The notes below the pieces were generated by a model. It saw only the letters and a program-made list of their open reading frames with translations. It made no database searches and was not told where the DNA came from. Shown here piece after piece: positions 9,440-16,127 of a stretch of 16,127 nucleotides of DNA. The translations under genes were made by a program, and so were the position numbers. This stretch comes from Echinostoma caproni. Lineage: Eukaryota > Platyhelminthes > Trematoda > Plagiorchiida > Echinostomatidae. Each line of letters begins with the position of its first letter. The stretch's first letter is position 1. The stretch lies in NCBI GenBank assembly GCA_900618425.1, contig UZAN01047900.1, positions 3,574 to 19,700 on the forward strand. The letters run 5' to 3'.

Positions 9440-10400
9440 GTGCTTTCTTTGAAAACTAGTATCAGTGGGAAATGGTCGCTGTATTTTATTATTGATAAAT
9501 ATACTACGAAATACTACACAATAGAGAAGCTAATGAGCATAGCACTTTTTGGATGCGAGTTGATAACCTGCGGTTGTACCTACGGCAAGGAATTGCCACT
9601 AAATGCAGGTGTGCATTGTTGTACCTTTTTACTTTTACTTTATTGTGGCTGGCTCGTTGGAAAGGATAAACCGGCTCCGGACATGATTATGATCATGCAG
9701 TTCCTTGGGAGTTTGGTAAGAGAGACGTCCCCAGTGTCACTCGGGGTATTTTTTATTTTGCGGGCGCACCTCTAGCCTTTGCACAACCAAGTGCAAACTG
9801 CAAGGCAGCAAGAAGTTTTCCCTCGTCTCGGAAGTGAGGGTGTCAATGACTTTTGTTTTAAAAAGCCGGTCACATCGACCTTTGTCACAACACCGTTATT
9901 GGGCTAATGCTACTTTTAAACAGGAGCCAGGTGACCAGCCTAAGACCCATTACACCCAGGTAGTGCCGCCGCTGTTTGTTTGCGACTGCTTATTCGTTGC
10001 GGTATGCCACAACTTATTCACAGCTCACCTTCTTCCGTGAAGGTATCCCCCTATCCGCAACCCGGGACGCGCCTAGTAGCATTCAGCTCTCTCTAACCCA
10101 AGCGTATCTAGGATTGTTGTACCTGCGAAGTTACACAACGTGTGCGGACCATTGTACCATTGCATATGTGGATTTACTGTTTGGAAGTTTGCTGATTCCC
10201 AACGTGCGAACGGAGTCTGTCCTGATTCGATTTCGCGTATTCAGGCCAGCTTAATGTTTTTTATTCTCGTGTTTCTTCCGCATCAATTTGAGACGGCGAA
10301 AATCATCAACCTGTTTCGAATGCGTTTAGTGCTCTACACTCCTAAACGTTTTGATTTCTGTAGGACGGCGAGGGAATCAGTGTCGACCTCGTGGGGCTAG
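9440..10400 (+). other. Unassigned stretch with overlapping open frames, possible decayed element
   Basis: Four partly overlapping plus-strand frames (9440-9775, 9834-10040, 9976-10254, 10140-10400) cover nearly a kilobase in changing phases, denser than elsewhere in the intron. The first contains a hydrophobic segment (CCTFLLLLYCGWLV) and then KDKPAPDMIMIMQFLGSL, which ends at a donor-like TTG|GTAAGA at about 9716. From about 9740 base composition becomes visibly more GC-rich than the flanks. I recognise no protein family. A frame-shifted remnant of a transposable element or retrocopied gene is the best guess. No end repeats were found, and the orientation is inferred only from the frames. 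Confidence 0.3.
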
Positions 10401-10480
10401 TCAAGTTTCACTTACTTTTGTAGAAAGTGCAGGTGTAACCGTATTTTCAGTGTGCAATCAATCCCCCCCCCCCCAGAACA

Positions 10481-10762
10481 ATGAGTTACTCCGTTCATTC
10501 CATGGAGCGTATGGATTCTGCTGGATCCCATGGTGAGCATGCTGCGCGACTAAGTCGCGTTCCTGGATTGAATGCGTTCACTGTGTCCCTAGAACTGAAG
10601 AATGAGTAGGCCGTACAAATTGAATACTCTCCAGAAGCACTAAAGCTGTTCATCCACGCTCTTATCTTCGAAGCCATTCATTGTTTTTTCCCAATGCACG
10701 GAGCTACGGACATCGTCAAATGAATGTGAAGGCTTCTATCGGTTATCTTGTTCGTGGACTTT
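10481..10762 (+). pseudogene. CENP-X-like (MHF2) reading frame, broken by three stops
   Basis: Frame 2 opens at an ATG (10481) after a run of 12 C. It reads 42 codons to a TAG (10607-10609), then 37 codons to a TGA (10721-10723), then crosses TGA at 10727 and continues to 10762. Across these stops the order of blocks follows CENP-X/MHF2, the small histone-fold protein of the kinetochore and Fanconi complexes: SLELKNE, QIEYSPEALKLFIHALIFEA (family form ..KVSGDALxLMxELLxVFVxEA), a gap, ATDIV, and then RLLSVILFVDF, which matches the family's ending xxLPQLLLDF. The colinear pattern with an ending in DF is why I call it. No introns or poly(A) tail are visible. It lies inside the GLDC intron in the same orientation. 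Overall similarity is modest and only a profile search could confirm it. Confidence 0.35.
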
Positions 10763-11262
10763 ACAAAAAGGTCCATTTATTTGACTTATTCTGGTATGGA
10801 TTTAGGTGCTACCTTTTCAGTACAATACGATCAATCGCAATCGCTTTGCTCACATAAAATAGTACGAGCGCTTTAACAAAAAATACACAATTGACAGAAA
10901 CGGGAATATAAATCGATTTGTCATACAATGTGCAAAGGATGAGCAGTAAATTGACTGCGAACTTTCGATACATGGCACAGTCACTCAAACGACTTTTTTT
11001 TGGGGTGGGGGGGTTATGGACATGACTATTCAGATCCCGCATCAGGACCAATAAGAAGAACGAACCCCAGGAAGTGATGGATAGTAAACGACGCGCATTC
11101 AAAAACGTCAGCCCACTGAGAAGTTAGAACCGACAACACTTTAGCTTCTACTGATTTTCGCATAAAATCCAAGTTGACTCATGCGATCAAGCCGGACCAA
11201 ACAATCACCAGTTATTCAGTTTCGGGTGCTTGTTTAACTGACAGTCAGTTATTCCCCTAATA
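10763..11262. other. GLDC intron, nothing recognised
   Basis: A run of 8 T (10994-11001) is followed by a G-rich tract GGGGTGGGGGGG (11002-11013). The minus-strand frame at 10809-11102 crosses this low-complexity tract and has no motif. Confidence 0.5.
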
Positions 11263-11341
11263 ATTAGCTAATTATTTATTTATTTCCTCTTCCAGTCGAA
11301 CCAGACAGAAGGAACTAGCTAATCATAAATAATTAGCTAAT
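11263..11341. repeat. Perfect 16-bp inverted repeat (hairpin)
   Basis: Left arm attagctaattattta (11263-11278) and right arm taaataattagctaat (11326-11341) pair exactly around a 47-nt loop. A third partial copy of the motif (actagctaatcat) lies at about 11314-11326. The arm itself contains the palindrome attagctaat, so this could be the end of an AT-rich MITE, but no partner element was seen. Confidence 0.85.
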
Positions 11342-13335
11342 GCGTAGATGACAACTGGATCGTGATCAGACTTTCGTTGATTTCGTTTTCTGCTCTAAAC
11401 TGACGTCATCGTTTCAGGCCGAAAACTTTACTGGATTGGAGATAGATAAATGCTCTTATGAGAACTTCAGATGAATTAGTTTAATCGAAAATGCAGCTAA
11501 GTTTCTCGCTGGCATCATACTCCGACGGTTTTCTGCCTCTGTTCAAAACCGTCTTCCACACAACCAAACTCTTTCGGTAGCCCTCTCGAACTGATCTTTC
11601 CCCGTTCTCTGAATGGCATTTTCTTTTAGCTGACTAGCTGTTCTACGCATGTCAACCAGCTGTTTCTCAAAATTTAACTACTTCCACTGGGTCGTTTCTG
11701 CCCCATTCTCCCCTACTCCCCTCCCGTCGCCCNATTCATTGATAAAGTTATTCCGAAAAATTTGAGAATTAAACATAAACTGAAGATTGACGAGGCTATC
11801 AGTAAGTACTTTTTTTTAATTTTATATTAAAATTAACATGCATATAATATTATTAAATTATGATATATGTTTCAAGTTTTTTATGGTGATAGTTAACTTC
11901 AATTGTGTTATCGTATGGTTGTACACACATGTATGTGTGGATTTTGCTTCTAGAAATTTGCCTATTCTTACTCACTTATAAGCGTTGGTTTCTTGCAACT
12001 GTATTGACACGGCTTAGTGAAAACAAGCTGTACCAGGGAATGTATCTACACATGCAGTTATTGATCGAACTCGTGCAACATAACTCTCATTTTGGAAGTA
12101 GATTTCTGTCTCCTAAGTCATACGTGTATTTCTCATTCCGAACTTTATCTCCCAATGCACTGTTTTTTATTCCATTGTCACCATTTGAGTTTGCGTGACC
12201 TTGAGTGTCGCGATAAAACACCTTGTAAAACTTCTAAACTTACAGCTCTGAATCGGAAAATATTTCATTTGAAGCCAAAACTGATTGGTGTTTCACGGGG
12301 CTGTATATTCTGGTCAGTATGAGAATTCTTAATGGCTTATTTTTTCATTCGGAGCACAAAAAATAATTTGAAGAATCAAAATTTTGTGGTTTAATAAACT
12401 GTGGCTGCAACCTAGGCTCGTGATGTCTCTCTGTAACGTGGAGGGCTTAGCCCACTGCTTCCACCGATTCGTAATACACAGAACGAGGTTGATCTCGGGT
12501 AACACGATCCGAATTTCTGATGCCAATAATACTGTCAGAATGCCGCTAACAAAACCCTGTTTGGGGTGTCGAGTCAACTCGTAAATGCGGCCCAGTACAG
12601 ACGCTCTCAATGCACGGGTCGGAGACACTTCGGACAACAGGTTCTCCGTGGAAGGGGGGATTTCCAAACAATTTGAAAAACAGGGAAAATACAAACAACC
12701 ATGGACCAAAAGGTCCAGTGAGATAGGCACACAACTCACACTCAATCAAAAATGGCGGCGACGTGCTCAACGTGCATAACGTTACACTCTCCTCCTACGA
12801 AATTTGACCTTGAGGTCTGTCTTCAGTATTCGTGTAACTTGGAAAGACAAATGGAATGTGGTCCACTCTATCGACAACAATAAATTTTGTTTGTTTTCTT
12901 CTTTCCTTTCTCTCTTTTGACCGAAATTTAAGCTTTGCGCCTACAGACTTTATAACTACAATACGACAGGTCCGATGAGTGGACACATAATTGCACGTAT
13001 AAAAAATTATCGCGGTCGGACACGATGAACCGAATGTAGCAAAACCTGAACGAGTAATCGGAACCAATTCAAACAATAGCATTGTAAGCTCCTGTGGTAG
13101 TGAGATATCATGATCGCTTCTTCACTATATCAGCAAACTCGACTGAACTGACCGACTGAATTCACCTAAAAAATAAAAGGCGATCGAGTTTCAGCGGAGA
13201 CGATGGCGTAAACACACACATACGCACTACTGGCGGTTCTTCAAGTGCAGATTTGACACATAAACACAGTCTTATGATAGGCTTCCAAGCAGCCAATCAT
13301 AAAACGGAATTCTCGACCAATCTCGTGGTTGATTG
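11342..13335. other. GLDC intron with unassigned frames and an ambiguous base
   Basis: Base 11733 is N, at the end of a C/T-rich tract (about 11700-11732), so the assembly is uncertain there. AT-rich DNA follows at about 11805-11885. Between 12329 and 12780 open frames overlap on both strands (138 codons on the minus strand at 12329-12745; 66 and 64 codons on the plus strand) with no recognised motif, perhaps an old repeat. A short perfect palindrome, tggaccaaaaggtcca, lies at about 12702-12717. No GLDC exon was identified in this part. Confidence 0.5.
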
Positions 13336-13516
13336 ATTCGGACTTCACCTTCACGCACATCCCCAGATCATCGATTCAACCATACACTTGGAAGCACTAA
13401 CCTCGACTTTCGCTCGATTGAAGTTAACAGATTATCATCTGTGTCTACTTTCGTTGCTTTCGGGTCAAATGAACTGACTGAATATCACTGAGTAGAACCC
13501 CTAAACAAATATGAAT
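13336..13516 (-). repeat. Composite repeat: SINE tail plus 100-bp block, internally deleted copy
   Basis: Bases 13336-13414 (cggacttcac...gattcaaccatacac...) match the 3' tail of the SINE in reverse orientation. They run straight into 13413-13516 (gttaacag...ttcgttgctttcgggtcaa...aactgactga), which matches 15573-15676 in the same orientation. At 15 kb these two parts are separated by about 160-210 bases of SINE head and spacer. This locus is therefore the same composite unit with its middle deleted, joined near gctcgattg. Identity is roughly 80% by eye. Confidence 0.8.
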
Positions 13517-13735
13517 TGACGATTTAGTTCAGCCATAGCATGAGCTGGTTGGCACAGTGGTAACACACACGCCTTCCATGTGATTGGTCCGGAATTCAAA
13601 TGCTGGACGGGACGCGGGTGTGCACCACTGATGAGTTGTAATAAGAGCGAAACTCGAGTTTACTGCTTCCGAGTGTATGGTTGAATCGCTGAACTGAGGA
13701 TTGTGCGTAAATGTGAAGTCCGAAGGATAGTCAGT
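13515..13735 (+). repeat. tRNA-derived SINE, plus orientation
   Basis: Head gctggttggcacagtggtaa resembles an A box and ccggaattcaaatgc a weak B box, which is typical of polymerase III SINEs. The body runs through gagcgaaactcgagttt, cttccgagtgtatggttgaatc and ctgaactgaggattgtgcg, ending gtgaagtccgaaggatagtcagt. The whole unit matches the reverse complement of 15263-15492 at roughly 85-90% by eye. It lies in the GLDC intron, sense orientation, about 600 bp upstream of the exon at 14332. No poly(A) tail is present; the tail is of the GTCAGT kind. Confidence 0.8.
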
Positions 13736-14109
13736 TCCAATCCATCAATATCATTTTACCCGCATACACACTACTCACAAGTAACTGTGAGTCAAACGTG
13801 AAGAGCAATCTTGTAGTCTCACGCACAAGTAATCGGATTAGCTGAGTGCAGGAAAGTTAATCAAAGGTCTATGTGGATGCCGTCTGGACACTGAACAATC
13901 GACCAACGACAGATTGATACTTGCAATATTTATTTTCTTACTTTTCCGAATAAAATTGACTGTAACCACAGCTTCTCTCGGACCTATCTGATTTTGCGCT
14001 ATTCCATGGGCTTTCAGTCCCAGTCCGAGATCATACTACTCACTTTCGACTACCATTTCGAGTGTTATACTGTACCAGCTTTCTTACTCATCCCATAATC
14101 CTTTAGTAG
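13736..14109. other. GLDC intron, nothing certain
   Basis: An acceptor-like ACCACAG near 13970 opens a 43-codon frame (starting LLSDLSDF) to a TAG near 14104. It does not fit the expected GLDC block and lacks a good donor in the right phase, so it is not called an exon. Confidence 0.4.
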
Positions 14110-14134
14110 CAGAAAACTACGGATTCGGACGAAG
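14110..14134 (+). CDS. GLDC: Candidate 25-nt GLDC micro-exon
   Basis: An acceptor-like TTTAGTAG is followed by 25 bases and a full-consensus donor GAAG|GTAAGT. Read in the only frame that joins the next exon, it encodes QKTTDSDE plus one base. Its last base and the first two of the exon at 14332 make a Gly codon, giving ...[13 protein letters not shown], an acidic lead-in to the xSE.xxL helix of the family. It also enters in phase 0, matching the end of exon 1. It cannot be the only missing exon, because the conserved TVP..IRL block is still absent. The acceptor has a poor pyrimidine tract. A chance donor remains possible. Confidence 0.3.
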
Positions 14135-14331
14135 GTAAGTACCAACCCTTGCGTCAGGTTGGTCGGCGACTGAGCGTCTTGCTTTTGTAGGATCTATAGC
14201 TCCTCTCATACGGTGTGCAATAGTTTAACGCTCTGATATAAAAATTCTCCAACCAACGCAATTCATTGGTTTCATTTGTTCAAACAACAACAAAAAGAGA
14301 ACCTTTTATCTGAATTCGTGGTGTATTTCAG

Positions 14332-14467
14332 GCGAGTCCGCCATTCTCAAACGTTTGGAACAGATGATGAGCAAAAATGAAGTTTGGCGCTCGTATATCG
14401 GTCAGGGATACTACGGGACATTAACCCCGACACCAATTTTACGCAACGTGTTCGAAAATCCGGGCTG
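14332..14467 (+). CDS. GLDC: GLDC internal coding exon (N-terminal P-protein domain)
   Basis: After acceptor TTTCAG at 14326-14331 the exon reads (G)[10 protein letters not shown], then [20 protein letters not shown], then [14 protein letters not shown](W). This matches the invariant family stretch SKN.VxRSYIG.GYY.T.TPxxILRN.LEN.GW that precedes the ITQYTPYQPE block. It enters in phase 1 (two bases finish a Gly codon) and leaves in phase 2, splitting the Trp codon at donor TG|GTAAAT (intron from 14468). Length is 136 nt, 44 full codons. The entry phase does not match the phase-0 end of exon 1, so an exon lies between. The following TPYQPE exon is not seen before the window ends. The exon is bracketed by opposite-orientation SINE copies. 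Confidence 0.95.
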
Positions 14468-15262
14468 GTAAATCATTATAGTTTTGCGTATTTTGTTCCC
14501 TTGTCCGTTCCTTCGTGATGATTATAGGTAACTATTCATGCAATCCTTTCATAAAACTCCAACACTCACACAAGCCACATCAATTCCATAATTTAATAAC
14601 ACGCAGAACTTTTATAGTGTGCTAACAATCAGTAAATCTCAGTACAGAGGATAACGCTTCACCCAGTTTGGAGAAAGTATCGTAGAAATTACATCGTGAA
14701 AAACTTGACAGCCAGGTAACGAGTTTTGTCAGCAACTCAGATTAATATTTATTTTCTTAATTGTTTGGGATATCCTGATTCAGAAAAATAGTCAATAATC
14801 ATCTGCAGAAATTCCACTCACAGGTTTATTACGACTCTGTATGGACATTTAACTCTCACATAGCGAGAAACAATTTTCATGTCTAAATAGCGAAGTATAA
14901 AACGAAGTACTATGGATGAGAGCCTAATATTCAACTGAGCCTCATGGGGCTATTAACTCTGAAGCCAGTATTCCCATGACTCGAGTGAACAATCGGATTC
15001 ATCTTCTAAGGGAACAAAAAGGAGTTCTGTACCTTCCTTACACTAGAAACACATTAGAGAGCAAAATTGTTTTATTGACTCAATGCACCATTCAATTAAA
15101 TGAAAAGATGCATATGAGTGTTGGTGAGATCCCCCGGAATCTACTTGTGTATTTTTTGGTATTTATTTTATTATGGTTCAAGTGTTGATTAGAAAACGTT
15201 AAAACGTGTGGTTATTGTGATCCGTGTTAGTAAATTGTAATACTTCAAATCTTCATTGATTT
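14468..15262 (+). other. GLDC intron downstream of the 14332 exon, nothing recognised
   Basis: AT-rich intron. I searched for the next family block (ITQYTPYQPE) and did not find it. The 70-codon frame at 14976-15188 has no motif and no good splice sites. Confidence 0.6.
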
Positions 15263-15492
15263 GACTGACTATATCCTTCGGACTTCACATTCACGCACAA
15301 TCCTCAGTTCAGTGATTCAACCATACACTCGGAAGCACTAGACTCGAGTTTTGCTCTTATTATAATTCATCAGTAGTGCATATTCACCGTCCCGTCCGGC
15401 ATTTGAATTCCGGACCCGTCGCATGGAAGGCGTGTGTGTTACCACTGTGCCAACCAGCTCATGCTATGGCTGAACCAAATTGCCAATCAAAT
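15263..15492 (-). repeat. tRNA-derived SINE, minus orientation
   Basis: The reverse complement carries the same head (gctggttggcacagtggtaa), weak B box (ccggaattcaaatgcc), body and gtgaagtccgaaggata tail as 13515-13735. It is antisense to GLDC and lies about 800 bp downstream of the exon at 14332. The match extends a few bases past the tRNA-like head (ggttcagccatagc), so the unit starts upstream of the A box. Confidence 0.8.
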
Positions 15493-15676
15493 GCAAAGAT
15501 CAATCTAGCCTGGTAGGTATGGGGCCAGTCAGCCCGTAACCTGCATGGAAGTCATGTCTATGTGAGAGGCTTTCAATTGGGGTTAACAGTTTGTCATTTG
15601 AGTCTATCTTCGTTGCTGTCGGGTCAATTGAACTGACTGACTATCACTGAATGCAACACCTGAACAAACATGAACA
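15493..15676 (+). repeat. Spacer and 100-bp block of the composite repeat
   Basis: Bases 15573-15676 (ggttaacag...gggtcaattgaactgactga...) match 13413-13516 in the same orientation. With the adjacent minus-strand SINE they form the fuller version of the composite unit that is internally deleted at 13336-13516. Bases 15493-15572 have no second copy in the window. Confidence 0.75.
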
Positions 15677-15928
15677 TTCAGTTTCTGAACGTTGTTCCAT
15701 AGAGTTGGAATGTAACCTAATTCCCTGCCTAGCTATAAGTGGGCTTAAAGCAGGTAACAACGGTCGAGTTGGGTCAATTGAGGGTCAGCTGAGGTTTATT
15801 TGAGATTTAAACCCTTGGAACGGTCATCCCAATATTTTGATACTTCACATACCTCTGAGGTCAAACAGTAGGCCAAACAAACCACAACACAAAAATCTTT
15901 GAATAAAGAATTCGGAAACATGGGTTTA

Positions 15929-16127
15929 CACAATCTATGTCTGGTCGACACAATGCGCCTCATCGGCCAGATAACTCGTCACCAGGAACGGGAGGACCAT
16001 GTCACGTCTACCAGATGGATTAATTAAAAGATATGTCTTCTGCATGAACACGTGATCGGGGCAACATTTGCATTTTACCAGTTTTGCTCCCATGCGATAC
16101 AAAATGATCCCGTTCGTACACTATTTC
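15929..16127 (+). repeat. 199-bp repeat, second copy, runs off the window
   Basis: Aligns gap-free to 2726-2924 with three mismatches, in the same orientation and 13,203 bp away. The repeat continues beyond the right edge. Upstream of cacaatctat the two copies share no similarity, so the left boundary is real. The intervening 15677-15928 shows nothing recognisable. Confidence 0.95.

Noticed and set aside
13970..14106. A 43-codon frame containing SVPVRDH, and another frame with TVPA, just upstream of the micro-exon candidate.
   Set aside because: The TVPA reading hits a stop within six codons and the other lacks the IRL continuation. Neither has a suitable donor.
1..16127. CRISPR arrays, bacterial operons or phage modules.
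   Set aside because: No short regularly spaced repeats and no ribosome-binding-site-led gene strings. The sequence is eukaryotic in layout.

Overview
The window looks like an intron-rich, repeat-rich animal nuclear genome, most probably a flatworm and perhaps a digenean fluke. The reasons are short spliced exons separated by multi-kilobase introns, decayed CR1-like LINE and Ty3-type remnants, tRNA-derived SINEs, and no bacterial gene organisation. The phylum is an inference from this texture; nothing in the sequence proves it.

The one clear host gene is GLDC, the glycine decarboxylase P-protein of the mitochondrial glycine cleavage system, on the + strand. Its first coding exon is at 6246-6515 (presequence plus the conserved FAARHIGP block). 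A later N-terminal exon is at 14332-14467 ([20 protein letters not shown] block). The two are about 7.8 kb apart. Their splice phases do not match, and roughly 25-30 family residues are missing between them, so at least one exon is unrecognised in the intron. A 25-nt micro-exon at 14110-14134 fits the phase of the downstream exon. The rest of GLDC lies beyond the right edge.

Layout: 1-350 is a Ty3-type RNase H remnant. 468-1224 is a broken CR1-like LINE reverse transcriptase with its 3' end. 1225-5960 is intergenic and carries four pieces of a small terminal-inverted-repeat element family, a 199-bp repeat whose near-identical twin lies at the right edge, and a weak minus-strand exon candidate (3688-3803) resembling the start of a MENTAL domain. 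5960-6245 is the GLDC 5' flank. Intron 6516-14331 holds a SINE head (about 8284), another left end of the inverted-repeat element (8964), an unassigned higher-GC stretch (9440-10400), a broken CENP-X-like reading frame (10481-10762), a hairpin (11263-11341) and SINE copies (13336-13735). Beyond 14467 is intronic, with an opposite-orientation SINE copy at 15263-15492.

The most interesting structure is the repeat arrangement around the GLDC exon at 14332. Opposite-orientation SINEs bracket it (a setting that favours exon circularisation or skipping), and direct composite repeats also bracket it (a setting that favours exon deletion). I found no novel multi-gene system. The open reading frames not listed are short, overlap one another, and show no recognisable protein signature.
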